DNA of 64,000 nucleotides from Chytridium lagenaria (taxonomy: Eukaryota; Chytridiomycota; Chytridiomycetes; Chytridiales; Chytridiaceae), in assembly GCA_025449115.1 (NCBI GenBank), contig JAHLKC010000087.1, positions 1 through 64,000 of the forward strand, in the 5' to 3' direction. The notes under the pieces were generated by a model. That model was not told the origin of the DNA and did not search any database. It worked only from the letters and a program-made list of their open reading frames with translations. Positions 22,055-33,800 of the stretch are shown here, piece after piece; within the stretch, counting starts at the first letter, position 1; every line of letters starts with the position of its first letter. A program made the position numbers and the translations under genes.

Positions 22055-24067
22055 ATGTGGGATCAGATGCTTCACGACACCAACGCAGTAGGGAGAGCCA
22101 ACCTCATAGGCTCTAACCATCCCAAGGTCGGCAGTGTAGGCCACCTCACCAACAGGTCACCGAGCCCTGCCAAACCATTGCAAGAGCGAAACACGCGCGA
22201 GTATGAGAGTGCCATCGTAACATCTTCGTATGGCAATAGCATTGCTGCGGCAAACGATATGCCCGAAGATTATCACTCTGCAAACAACAGCAGCTCTCCA
22301 GTTGGAAGCGGTCGTCTTCCTAGCATGAAGGAGCTGATGGCAAAGTGTGATGCCTATGAAAGTCGGAGAGAATCGAACAAGCCTTACAACAGCATCTCAT
22401 GCTCAACTTCTGTCTCTGACCCTCATAGTCATGGTCTTCCTTCCCCCATCTTTCCCAACCCTGCTGACACTGCTGCCTTGAGATTAAGAACAACAAGTAA
22501 TGGACCAAATGGCAATGGGGCCCAGAAAGGAGGGAAAGAGGATTCTCCAAGCCAGTTTATTGTAAACACTTCGTCCTCTTCATCATCATCCGCAGCATCC
22601 TCTGCCCCTTCTTCTGTCTACCTACCCGCACCCAATCATAACGGCTCAGGAAGTTGGTCTGCTCCTCGATCCCCTACTGTTTCCGGGAGCAGCACCAATA
22701 ACTTTATGAACGGCTACGGTGGAAACGGCCAAAGTACCTATCTTAATGGTGCATCTACCTGGGGTCAAGAATATCCTTACAACGCGGCGGGTACTCCTGA
22801 GGGTCATTATAATGGCCATCAAGGTCGTCCAAGTCCCAGCATGTTGGCAATGCAAGGCTTCATGGCGTCGTCTAACGGCGCCAACTATAACGGTGGACCT
22901 CACTACTCAGGGTCAAGGCAGCACGCTACGGGGCAATCTCCTGTCATGAGTCAGCATAACTTCGCAGCTCGGTACCCTCCCTCCTCTCAATACCCGCCCT
23001 CCTCTTCAGCCGAATATGGGTACATAGGATCTCACTATGGTCAACAGGGAAATTATCACCAAAGTCACCCACAGTCAGGCCACCCCAACCATGCGAACAC
23101 GTACGGTCATCTCTCTTCCCAAAGTCTTTCCAATGGCTTTTCGCAGCAACAGATGGGGATGACCGACGCGTCCAACGCTTCAGTGTCATTAAGACATCCT
23201 TACTACTCATCTGGCTACCACAGCCCCAAAGATGACAACGCGTCCTCCCACCCCATTATCACCTTTCCCCCATACCCCAACTCCCAGTCTGCCTCTTCCC
23301 TCGCTACCAATACAGTCCCCTCTTATCCCCCTTCCTCTGCCTCACAATCCTCTCTCCACCACATGACAACAACTTACCACACCTCCAACGAAGCTGCCGC
23401 AGCCGCCGCAGCCGCCGCAGCCGCAGCCGGCCATTCTTCCCACTTCAACATGTCGACCTCCTCCTCGTACAGCTCCCTCATGGATGACCAAACTCCAAGC
23501 TCCGCCTTCTCCCTCACCCACCCCGGTGAGCCTTACCAACCGATGGACCCGCGCAGCGCCGCCGCCGCCGCCGCTGCTGCTGCAGCAGCCTTGGGGATGT
23601 CCAACAACTCTATATCTTCCTCAAACCCAAGCCGCAGCTCCTCAACTCCACATCCTGATTTCTTCAACTCATCCCATTACAACCACATGCACCACATGAA
23701 CGGAAATGGTGGGATGATTGGCATGGGCGGGCACTCCAGCAGCGCACCCCCTCAACCCCGTTCAAACCCTCGTCGTCGCCCCTCTACGTATGAAGTAGAA
23801 ATGGGGGTGCCAACTTCGGCTGCAGCTGAAGCCGATCACGTCCCCTATGGACGTGATGCTACGCCTAGACGGTACATATGTCAAGTCTGTCAAAAAAGGT
23901 TTACAAGACCAAGTACGTTGAGAACGCACATGAATTCGCATACCGGGGAAAGGCCGTTTGCTTGCCCGACCACGAATTGTGGGTGGAGATTTACGGTTTT
24001 GAGTAATTTAAAAAGGCATATGAGAATATGTCCAGGGAGTAAGAAGGATGTGGATATGCCGTGGTAG
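22055..24067 (+). CDS. C2H2 zinc-finger transcription regulator
   Basis: Single uninterrupted 670-residue frame. The first 590 residues are low complexity: Ser-, Asn-, Gly-, His- and Tyr-rich, with polyalanine runs near residues 448-460 and 505-520. The C-terminus (about residues 608-665) carries two C2H2 fingers: [20 protein letters not shown] (C-x2-C, H-x3-H) followed by the TGERPF linker, then a second finger [20 protein letters not shown] with C-x4-C spacing and a terminal HMRIC, giving a C2HC-like end. Such two-finger C-terminal modules with disordered leaders are common in basal fungal regulators. Nuclear DNA binding is inferred from the fingers. The ATG at 22055 is the first in frame; an upstream small exon cannot be excluded. 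Confidence 0.88.
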   Translation: MWDQMLHDTNAVGRANLIGSNHPKVGSVGHLTNRSPSPAKPLQERNTREYESAIVTSSYGNSIAAANDMPEDYHSANNSSSPVGSGRLPSMKELMAKCDAYESRRESNKPYNSISCSTSVSDPHSHGLPSPIFPNPADTAALRLRTTSNGPNGNGAQKGGKEDSPSQFIVNTSSSSSSSAASSAPSSVYLPAPNHNGSGSWSAPRSPTVSGSSTNNFMNGYGGNGQSTYLNGASTWGQEYPYNAAGTPEGHYNGHQGRPSPSMLAMQGFMASSNGANYNGGPHYSGSRQHATGQSPVMSQHNFAARYPPSSQYPPSSSAEYGYIGSHYGQQGNYHQSHPQSGHPNHANTYGHLSSQSLSNGFSQQQMGMTDASNASVSLRHPYYSSGYHSPKDDNASSHPIITFPPYPNSQSASSLATNTVPSYPPSSASQSSLHHMTTTYHTSNEAAAAAAAAAAAAGHSSHFNMSTSSSYSSLMDDQTPSSAFSLTHPGEPYQPMDPRSAAAAAAAAAAALGMSNNSISSSNPSRSSSTPHPDFFNSSHYNHMHHMNGNGGMIGMGGHSSSAPPQPRSNPRRRPSTYEVEMGVPTSAAAEADHVPYGRDATPRRYICQVCQKRFTRPSTLRTHMNSHTGERPFACPTTNCGWRFTVLSNLKRHMRICPGSKKDVDMPW

Positions 24068-25130
24068 ATCTTGTTTGCGGAAAGTTGGAATTGGAGTTTG
24101 GTTAATTTTATTTGTTTATTATCCTATCTTTTGGTTAAAACCTCGTCTTTAATTTATTTCTACTCGTTGTGAACCGCTTCTAAGTTCCTCACTGTCGAAG
24201 CCTTCTGTTATCATTCCTTAAAAAAATCTTTTTTCTCTTCCCCTTTACGTGTGTATTAGTGTGTGGGCCATCAATCATCTGCTTGATCCTCTCAAACACC
24301 CACTTTTTGGTCTTTTTTTTATATGTCCTTTTCCTACCTCTTCTTCCTGCTTCATAGGGATAAATAATTCTGCACCGTTTTTGCTTAACTCACGGGATAA
24401 ACTCTTAGTTAGCTTAATTCTTTTTCCGTTGAATAGATATTTCGATGACGAAACAGTTGGTTTTTGTATTATCGTTGAAATTGTTAAAATGGTAGTCGCG
24501 GTCAGAGCGATTATAAACACCAAAAGTTGAGCTTCGATCTGTCAGCGCGGGCTAAGGGTTTGTAGAGGGCAAGAAGCGTGAATGTTTTAGAGACATTAGT
24601 TCATCCCATCGCTTTCATAATGTTCATAATAGGCATGGTAACGAACGTTCCAGACGTTAACTTTTATGTTGATAACAGATTCTAGACACAAAAATATCCG
24701 TCCATACAGAACGCTCATCAGGGTGAAGAAATGTAATTATGAATAGAAACTCAAGAGGTTTAATAACCTAATACATACTACTCTGTAAAAAAATACACGC
24801 CGGCTCCTTCGCAAACATATGCTCAAACGTCTTGGGAAAAAAAAGATAATGCATTATAAGCCGATATAATGGGACATGAAAACAACGAGTACAGATCCAA
24901 TCGAGAACCCAATCAAGAAAAGAGTGTGAACATGATGAAAAAAAGGTGCGGGTATAACAAAAAGGGGTTGGTTGTAGGTGATGGGAGAAGATGGGAGGAA
25001 CGAAATAAAGCATGAAGAATAAACATGAATAAGGGTAGCGTAAACATTAAACAGGTAAAGACAGGCATTCCATTGAGGGTCCCATTAAATGATTCACCCA
25101 CTCCTATTTGCCCCAACGAAAAAATCTTGT
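24068..25130. other. intergenic region between convergent genes
   Basis: 3' flanks of the C2H2 gene and the convergent synaptobrevin gene. AT-rich, no domain-bearing frame. Confidence 0.45.
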
Positions 25131-25900
25131 CTACTGTTTCTTGGTTCCAACAACGACAGAGACGATGATGATGATCAGGATGGCGACGATGATACCGCCC
25201 AGAATAAGCTTCATCTTAAGATCCTTCCACTACAAATACAAAATGAATCAGCTCCAGCGTCTATCACCAATTCCCCTAGGTACTCACCCACATCTGCTTA
25301 CGAACGGCAGAAGCTCCCTTTCTGAACTGTTGAGACGACGATTGAAGGTCCTCTATTAAAAGATATCAATTTCAAGGTAAGAAAACGTCAACCCACCAGT
25401 CTTGTTTTGAAGGGTATCAAGGTGCTCTCCACGCTGCATGACCTTGTTGATATTCTCATTCATGATACCAACGACCTATGACAAAGGAAAAACGTCAGAC
25501 ATTATTCCTCATTCCACTAGGCTCATTTTAACTCCATCCCATTCTGGTGAATTCGTCACATCCACCAAGCTCACAGCAAGCAATTTACCAATAAGCTCGA
25601 AAACGACTTCCTAACCTCAATCTGCTCATTCTCAATAGCAGACGTTGAAGTTGACATAGTAATTCCTCGTCAATCAAAAAGCAAGGCTGAGGGAATTCGC
25701 CACCGCCCCCCAAAACTTCCACAGCTCCATCGAAAAAAAAAAAGAAAAAGGGCCTCCCAGACCTAAAAACAATAATACTGTCACCCCCTCCTTCACACTC
25801 CTGCTAATCAAACCTTGCCAAGAGCTTTCCAAAAAAAAAAAAGCCGTCAACATACCTCATCGACCTGGGCCTGGACTTGCTGAGTCTTGTTGTTTGACAT
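25131..25900 (-). CDS. snc1: Synaptobrevin/VAMP R-SNARE
   Basis: Vesicle R-SNARE driving fusion of secretory vesicles with the plasma membrane or endosomes. Exons on the minus strand: 25900-25856 (MSNNKTQQVQAQVDE), 25475-25397, 25352-25288, 25229-25131; all phases agree, giving 95 residues. The SNARE motif includes the zero-layer Arg in INKVMQRGEHLDTLQ, then KTEDLQSSSQQFRKGA and the juxtamembrane tryptophans in RKQMWWKDLKMKL. A single C-terminal anchor, ILGGIIVAILIIIIVSVVVG, ends in TKKQ. A second possible first exon lies inside intron 1 at 25657-25616 (MSTSTSAIENEQIE|GTTAGG), also phase 0 and also starting with ATG. Alternative promoters could thus give two N-termini with an identical SNARE core. 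Domain order and length are normal for fungal Snc proteins. Confidence 0.93.
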
Positions 25901-26164
25901 GTTGCTTTTTGTTGTTGTGTTTGTTTGAAGGTTGGTGTGTATTTGCTGTGTGTGTGCGGGTTTTATGTGAACCGAGAGCGACCGAGCGATACTTGAGGGA
26001 GTTAGGCGAGAGGGGTGTGGTGACGGTGTCGAAAGTTTGAGGATGGGGCAGAGATAAATTCCTCACTTCATAAATTAATTAAATTGGAATTGGATCCTGG
26101 TGTAACCATTCTGGAAGCGGCTGTGAGGTGAGGAAATCAGACACGCCAGCATTCATAGAAAAAA

Positions 26165-26725
26165 AATGGTTTTGCGCTGAGTGCCATTGATCTGATCAAT
26201 GCATTCGAAGCGTGCCGACGCCCCCCATTAAAAACACCGTCAAGCCCTTCATAAAGACACCCACAAAGAACCAAACAAGAACTCAAAATAAATAATTAAG
26301 AAGAGAGAGAGAGTAGAGTAAAAACAACAACAAATTGCAAGAAACTAAAAAGAAGAAATAGGGGTTGAAGGTGAAAAAAACAAAAACAAAACGCTTTCAA
26401 GCGAAACTAAACCTGGGAAGCACAACAGGAGCAATCACAGCAGACCATAGAAACACGATGAAGTTGGTGGAGGAAAGAGGAATTACAATGACGAAAGCTG
26501 GCTTGAATTTTCTTTTAAAAAACAAAAACAAACTGGGAAGGGATTGCACGTGCGGCGGCAGATTAGAAAGTAAGAAGAGAGCGCAGTATTTTAAACAACA
26601 GTATGCTAAAGACAAAGAGATTGGTACCAATAAAACGATAAAGGCAGGGGGTGAGAAAAGGCTTTTAAAATAGTGCCGGAGTCGCTCTTCGGTGCTGTGC
26701 GTGATGTCACTATATCTTGAAATGC
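26165..26725. other. intergenic region, unassigned basic frame
   Basis: Contains a Lys-rich plus-strand open frame at 26365-26673 in A-rich DNA. It has no recognisable motif and no splice context; I do not call it a gene. Confidence 0.3.
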
Positions 26726-27225
26726 TTAAGATCCTCTGTAGGTTGAGTAAGAGTATCCACTGAGGAGCAACGGGATATGGTAGTGCGGCGCAGGTGGATT
26801 AGAGACCCTAAACTGAATCTACAGCAGGTAATAAAAGAGAAAAAGACCGTTAGCTTACAAATTAATGCCATAAAATCAATAAGATGTGGAGTAAAAGTTA
26901 TTTATTCAGCCTACCTCTGCAACAGGGGAAAAATGCTTCCTTGCTTTGCTTCCTGAAATACTCCTCCACACCAAAGGTAAGCTTGTAAACGGCACCAGCC
27001 ACTAAACCAGCCCTGATGCCTTCAACAACCGGAATGAGGTCTCCACATCGCCCCTCCGCGTCAGTCCTGGCGACGGTAACCACATTCCAGCTTGCGCCAA
27101 GAGGGGTTTGGTGCCGCTTCCAAAATGTGAAGGGCAACTTCAACACCAGCAGCAGGCATGCCAATGGTAGTGTCAAGAACATGCGTGGTGATGGGAGACC
27201 TTCGAGGTGGTAAAGCTGTCTTCAT
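26726..27225 (-). CDS. 5-hydroxyisourate hydrolase (transthyretin-like)
   Basis: Second step of urate breakdown: hydrolyses 5-hydroxyisourate to OHCU, normally in peroxisome or cytosol. Two exons: 27225-26915 and 26818-26726. Family signatures in order: THVLDTTIGMPAAGVEVALH near the N-terminus, ARTDAEGRCGDL, YKLTFGVEEYF, and the C-terminal HYHIPLLLSGYSYSTYRGS. The last four residues YRGS are the family hallmark. As given, the frame is broken twice, each time by an extra base in a run of four G/C (27103-27106 and 26925-26928). Removing one from each restores a 134-residue protein with a phase-0 intron, the normal family size. The extra bases are therefore probably sequencing or assembly errors. 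No other urate-pathway gene is nearby. The putative ATG at 27225 gives a short leader MKTALPPRRSPIT. Confidence 0.9.
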
Positions 27226-28277
27226 TGTTGGTAAAGATGATGGGCCAATGCCGGGATCAGGAATACTTGGGTATGGCCAGGCAGCGGATATGGGATATGG
27301 AGAATCAAGATGTGCGTTTGGAACGGTGATGACAGGAGAAGGCTAATTTACATAATTAGTCAAGACAAGGCAGCATCCTGTAGATGTCACATAGAATAGA
27401 TGAAGAGCAGGAGAAAAGACTGATGGGAGAGGCAAGATCTAGGCATCGCGTTAAATGCCCACAAGCTCGTTCACAATGAGCAAACCCACTCACAAAGATA
27501 GCAAACACCTCCCCCTCTCCCCCCCCCCCCCCCCCATTCCGCGAATCCAGTCCGATTACTTTGAGCTTTACAGGCCCAAACAAGGATGGATAGGAATAGG
27601 GACTGGAGAAGGAAGATGGATGTGTGATGATGGAAGAAAGAGTCCTGGCTGGGGATGTCCGAATCCTCGGTAACAGGCATCCAGAAGGCCAAAAGCTATG
27701 CGAACAAGCTACGGAAGAGACTACAGAGTCGTAGAGACTCAAAGAAGGGAAGGAGAAGGCAGAACAAGGGCACAAGGTATAGGATACCTGTTGAAGACGA
27801 CGTTGAGAGCAGATGAAGAGTAGGGCCGTCCAGACGAAGGAAGAAAAAAATAATTCACAAGCCAAAAAAATTTTAACGAAAGCAAAAAAGCATTAGGCCA
27901 AAAATGCTTGAGCTTCAAGCATGGCAGCAAGCAAAGCAAAAATATAGAAAAAAGCAGTGGGAAACAAGCTGTACTAGGTTTAAACGCGACGCGAAAAAAG
28001 ACACGCATCCAGCCAACCACCAGTTCGTCGCGTTCTCGAGCATGATGCATTAAACATATGGTTGCATCTTCAACCTTCATTACAAGCCACAATCCTCAGC
28101 CTCCCGTCCTTCCCATTCCATCTGATCCACAAAGTTGACTTAAAAGGAACTACAAAGGCTCTTTCCTGATAGCAATAGATGAACGAGGGGAAATACGAAG
28201 GAATTAGAGTGACGGCTAGGAGAGAGGAGAATGTGACGTCTGAAGAAACACTCGAAGAAGAGAGAGCGAACGGGAGA
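27226..28277. other. unassigned region upstream of hydroxyisourate hydrolase
   Basis: Contains a run of about 16 C (27518-27535) and several competing open frames on both strands without domain support. May hold promoters for the minus-strand genes and unrecognised 3' exons of the BED gene. Confidence 0.35.
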
Positions 28278-29332
28278 TTACTGATGGTCATCGTGCCTTC
28301 CAAGCCTATTCCAACAGCAACATTCTTCCCCATCCCTTGCCGTTCTGCATATTGCTGCTGAAGGCCTTTCATACTTAAGTACCTCCCTCTTCGGAAGCAA
28401 TACTAAAATCTGTTGGAGCTCTAAAGTTACTTACTCTCTTATCAAGCTTTGATCGCTTCGGTGGTTGTACATCCGGATCGATCCTACGTTTTATATAGTA
28501 ATGCATCGGGGGTGGGTTTGACAAATGACATAGAATCAAAGGTTAGTCATTGTCTGTACGATGATGCCTCAAGAACTTGTTGAATAATGTTGGCCATAAA
28601 AGCAGCCGAACAAATGCGCAAGGGAGAAAAACAAAGGCTAAAACACCGATTTGAAATCGTAATTAAGAAGGAAAATCAATCCATACCCCATAGCGAGCAT
28701 CGCTTTCCGCTTCTCTTCTCTCCTTGCCCTATCCCTCTGCACTCCAATCCACTTTGCCCGGACTTCGGCGGGTGCCTTCGAGCACTTTGCACAAATGTGT
28801 TTGTACAAGAACTCTACCCTCCCCTCCAATCTCTCTGCGCAGTGTTTGCATGTAGCGGTATGTCTCTTTGTCTTAATGTTACTCTCTTCCGACCGATGAA
28901 ATTCATCCCATATAGGATCGAACTGCCCTCCTCTTGTCCTTTGGGGCCGTGCAAACTTGTTGATGTGGTTCATCGATGTTCCGCTGGCTCCGGCAGCGGC
29001 CGCGGCAACGGCGGCGATGGCAGCAGCATTGGCGAGCACAGAATTTGAGGCGCTGACGGTACCAGGGGGAGTGATGTAAGCATTCCTGTCAGTGTCCGAG
29101 GTTGAGGTTGTTGTTGTTGATGTTGTTGTTGGTGTTGTTGTTGTTGTTGCTGTTGTTGCTGTGGTTGTTGTTGGTGTTGAGAGCGTTGCTGTTGAAGTGA
29201 TGATTGCTGGGGATGGGCGAGGACGGCGGCAGTGGCGGCGTTGGTGACGACGGTGAGAGGTGGTTGTTGTTGAGAGCGTTGTTGCTGCGGGACATCCGCC
29301 AGGGGGTGGTTTGGCGGGAGTTTCTCTGACAT
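28278..29332 (-). CDS. BED-type zinc-finger protein
   Basis: Probable DNA-binding protein with a BED finger, a domain shared by chromatin regulators and hAT transposases. Exon 1 starts at the ATG 29332 (MSEKLPPNHPLADVP), runs through a long Gln/His/Asn triplet-repeat tract, an Ala-rich patch, then the BED domain. The domain has the aromatic pair in FDPIWDEFHR, then TCKHC, then LYKHICAKC, giving the C-x2-C...H-x4/5-C pattern, followed by a basic helix ERREEKRKAM-like region. Exon 2 (28483-28435) encodes IDPDVQPPKRSKLDKR, a basic possible nuclear signal. A third exon starts near 28373; its phase is uncertain and so is the 3' end. The frame changes inside the CAA repeat near 29110; a one-base loss there also fixes the exon 1/2 phase. 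No transposase catalytic region is visible, so I favour a host regulator or a domesticated or partial element. Confidence 0.7.
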
Positions 29333-30882
29333 GGTTTCTTATTTATTGTTTTTCCCTTGCCTTTTTTTTTTTTTGGCCTCCCCTGGCCTTGAAATCCTTT
29401 CTCCTTGGCTCGACCCCAACCCCGGGTATCGAAAGTACTGATGACTTGCTAATTTATATTGACGTCTTTTGCTTTATGATGCAAAGGAGTTAAAAGGAAA
29501 CGTCGGTCACTTCCAAGATACGACACAAAAGAAGAACTGAAGGAGCGATGAGTGTGAAATAGGTAAGAAGAAGGATGAATCGAGAGCTTGGAAATTGCAG
29601 TAGTGGGCTAGTGAGGCTGTTGAAGGTATCATCAACATTCAACCAACCCCGGTGAAAACCCTTCCACTTTGTTGTGCTGCGCGTCGGAGCTTTTCTATCC
29701 TTCCAGTCCTCTTCTTTCAATCTCCGCTCCAACAAATAAACAACAAAAACTATAAAAGGCCCAACGGAAACTGTCTGAGTAGGAGTGGTGATGCCATGGA
29801 ATTAAAACGAAATGACTTAGGGTAATTGGCATTCAAAAGACGACAAAGAAGAATTCCAGACAGCGAACGTTGCATTGCTACGCCGTTGACATCACAGACA
29901 TCCTTCCCAAGCCCCTCACTCCTTACCCTTCGACCTTACTTGCTTACAAGCGCAGGTCGTCGGGAAGCAGTCTTCCATAATTGAAATGCTCTTAGCCCAA
30001 TCCTTTCACCCAAAGCTGTCTTCGGCAGCATAGCCATGTCACTAAACAGGCACAACCTTTCCTGGACCCGTCAATCTGTTTAACGGATGAGATATAAGGT
30101 GAAAGAGTAACAGGTGTGTCATTGTAGAGTGGGTTTTGAGGATGTGGATGTAGAGGTGGGTTAGGACGAGTTTGCGGATGACGGACGTTACGACGACATA
30201 GTGTGCTAAGTTGGGATGCTGCTCACGTACCCAATGATGCGTGGCTTCGTTCTCAGCGTTTGTGCCCTAATGAAGGCTCAGACGGCGTAGACGGCGAGAA
30301 AAAGGCGACGGTGATGGCGGTGATGGCGACGAGAGAGAGGCACCAGTCAGGCACCAGTTGTTGAAACCAAACTTTGATTTTTTTTTTTTTTCCCCTGACG
30401 AACCCTTCACGCCTATCAAAAACAAGAAGAGTTCGCCTGGTGCTAGCATTATTAAATCCAAAAGACGACCGACTACGGCCTCATCGTACAAAGTCTTGTG
30501 ATTACGCATGCAGTTTATGTCCAGTTCGGTATTATAAATAAATAAACTCACACATACGCAGCTCAACACTCATTCTAATTATGCCCTTGAAGATTCCGAG
30601 AGTAATGAGATTTACGATTTAATTAAAAAAGAAAATCAGCGATCGCTTACAGACCATTTCTAAAATGGGCAATCCCATGAAGAACAAACGAGGAGAGCCA
30701 TGTTCTTGGTTTCCGTACTATCATTTAAGTCAGCTGAAATCACCATCTCTGTGCTTAATTTCGCTTTCAAGTGTCAGGCAATGTCGTCCTGAGCGATTTG
30801 GAGACTCCATTCTTAACAGCGTGGACGTGCAAGTGGTCGAGGCGACACTATTAACTCAACACGTTCAAGACATTTGAGTAAG
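29333..30882. other. gene-free stretch between divergent genes
   Basis: About 1.5 kb separating the leftward BED gene and the rightward receptor gene. No convincing reading frame on either strand; contains poly-T and poly-A runs. Confidence 0.45.
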
Positions 30883-33800
30883 ATGCGGCTATTATCGTCT
30901 TTGTCGAAATCGCAGGGACTCTATGCGGCGTTGCTTTGGTTTCTCTGTGATGGGGGTACTGCCATCGCCCAAAAAAGCGTGGGGTTGTTTTTCGCTGTAC
31001 CGGATATGGGTAAGAGAATACGATATAATCAGCAGAAACCATAAAGTTAAACAATCTTCTTACACCTTAATAAGCTTCTGCGGTTGGAGGAGGGTAAGTT
31101 TTTCAATCATATGTAACGAAAAGACGAATAGGAGTGATTGCTAATTGTTTTCAGTTTCCCAGCTTCTGCGATCAAGGGCTGTGCTGAATTCGCAGTTCTT
31201 AATCCAGGATACAACTGCAAGTATTTTGTTCGCGAAATTCCCAATGACACGGAAATAACTGAGCATTTGAATTCGGGTGAGAGCGAATTGATATTAACAG
31301 AGCACACTCGAACTGTAGTAATTTGCTCACCTTCCTTAACTACTTTTTGTATTCGTGGTAAGATCCAAGCATTTTTCATGCCGTAATGGTTGGCTTTCTG
31401 TTCTCCGAAGCGTTACGAGTTGTTGCTCTGCGGCATCCCGGCGTTCGGTTCTCTCTCATTGATGGTAAGCTTTAATGCGTCTGGCCCCTCGGTAACAAAA
31501 CTAGCTTCAATCGACAACACCTATCCTCTAAATTGCCAGGTACATTTAATTATACGCAAAGCATGTTAAAAAAATTATTATTATCCTTAGGGGATTACAT
31601 TCGCGGAAGATGAGGCTGGATTCCTCGCAGGCGTGGTAGCGGGTGCTTTGACAGATACTGGGATTGTTGGCGTGATGGGTAACCTGTACGTATTTGCATA
31701 ATGTCGATGTCTCTTCAATATCTTACTAAATGTTAATAAGCCCAATTCCACCTGTGCAAAGATATGTTTATGGTAATATAATCTTTTGTGGTTGCAACGG
31801 AAACCCAGTGAAATGCAATTGACGTTTTTACATCGATAGGCTTTCTGAACGGTGTTAAATACATCAATCCGTCTGTGACTACATATTCAAGGTTTAACTT
31901 GGATTTTTCATGGGCAAATAGCACTCTCGGAGCTTTAAACGCTAAAGGTGGTATTTCTTTTTCTATTGTATAGGCGGCTAACCCTTTACAGAATTTCTTT
32001 CAAGAGGAGTGGATGGTACGCTTTTAATCATGGAAAACCTAGACGTCGTCTAACCTTTTCACTAATTTTATTCCGGTTCTTTTAATAACTTCTGTATTTT
32101 CCTTAAATCAACAAAGTGTGAGTTGATGTTGTAAAAAAAGAAGTCAACCTGGCTGACACTTTGATTCAGTTTTTTCGCAGCCGCTGGCGGCATGGGCTCT
32201 CAAGCAATATATAACGTGGCATCTTCTGGTAAATGGGTAATTGGAGTTGATACCGACGAATCCATCACGACCTTCTCCAATAAAACGGATATCGCCTCCT
32301 CCCGTATCTTTGCCTCCGCAATGAAACGCATCGACAAAGCAACACTCATTCTTCTTAACGAATCCGTCTCAGGCCAATTCTTTTCAGGGAACAAAGTTTT
32401 GGATTCATCGATAGGAGGGGTTGGACTTTCAGGATGTTCCAGTGGATTAGCTTGTGCGCAATTGGGACGAGGGGTTGTATTTAGGGACACGGATGCTGGA
32501 TGTGCGAGAGTAAGGAAAACGGACATGGGGTCGCTTTTAGGGATTGTGACGTCAAGAATTGAGGGCGGGAGGTTGTCGACGGTTGGTAATGGGTATTTGC
32601 AAGGACTTAAGGGGCAGGCGAATGGGACTTGGTCGGATTTGCCAAGTTTTGGGAGGTCACCGCCAGGATTGCAGGTTCGCACACTCTTCTATTGTAAAAA
32701 TCTGTATTTATTTTTTATTTTTTTTATTTTTTATTTTTTTTGTTTGCGCTCCTCTTTCAACTTCCTGATATCAAATGGAACCCATATCAAAATGTTATAT
32801 TTCAACAGATCAATCTTAACCAATTTATTTTATTTTTTTAGGCCATACGCAAACCTTTATCTACGACAACACCATCCTAATATTTGGTGGCCAAACTTCA
32901 AATGGTAACATCACCAACACCCTCTATCGCTACAACTACGAGCTGTCACCTGGACTGTCGTCAGCACCATTACCCAAGCACCAAGTCTTCACAATCATGG
33001 CGCCGTCTTCCGCAAATCCACTGGTGAGATGTTTGTCATCGGTGGGAAGACCAGCACTGGAGCGTTAAATAGTGATATATGGCGGTTTTCTTTGAACACA
33101 ATGGATTGGAGTCTTGTAGCGACGCATGGAGGTGGACCCGGAAAGCGTGATCGGCATTCCGTCACGATCGTAGATGATCAAGATGTCTACGTTTGGGGGG
33201 GTCAGTAAACTTGTAATTTTGTAAAGAATTAATGTTCTTTTATGAAGGTCACGACGAAAACGCCCCAAAAAACGATTTTTGGGTTCTTAACCTTGATTCC
33301 TTTATATGGACTTTAATTCCTGCTACTTCAAGCCAAGCATCCCCACCACCTCTCCACAGCGCTTCCATGGTAATCCTTAACAACACTATCTATCTCCACG
33401 GTGGAACCGAACAACAACCCAGTCACAAACCCTCTGGAGTTTCCACCTTCCCACTCAAGCCTGGTCTTCACTCAACCCCTCCGGCTCGCAACCACCGCCT
33501 CTCTCCCGATCCTCGATGTCTGTCCTTGACGTAAGGCGTATCATTCTCGTTGGCGGATCAACAGGAAAGGCGGCAGTGGGTGGAGTGTGGATTTATAACG
33601 CAGTGCTGGATGAATGGAGTCAGGATGTGAAAATGAGTTTGCCATATCCTTTACAGGGACTTACGATGTCGGTCCTTGTACAGACGGAGTATAAGGATGC
33701 TTGTACGTATGGAGCAGGATTTGCGATTTGTACACCGATGAATGATACGGTGGCGGTCGTGTTTGGGGGGCTGAATCCAACGTTGGGCACCATAAACGAC

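Noticed and set aside
27518..27535. Poly-C run as a functional G-quadruplex or telomere-like element
   Set aside because: A single homopolymer in a region with run-length uncertainty; no repeat pattern like TTAGGG.
28278..29332. Complete hAT transposon
   Set aside because: A BED finger is present but no hAT catalytic or dimerisation region, terminal inverted repeats or 8-bp target duplication were seen.
30883..32700. Recent bacterial gene transfer as the source of the BMP domain
   Set aside because: The region is interrupted by many short introns, base use matches neighbours, and BMP-7TM fusions exist in other eukaryotes; an ancient origin is not excluded.
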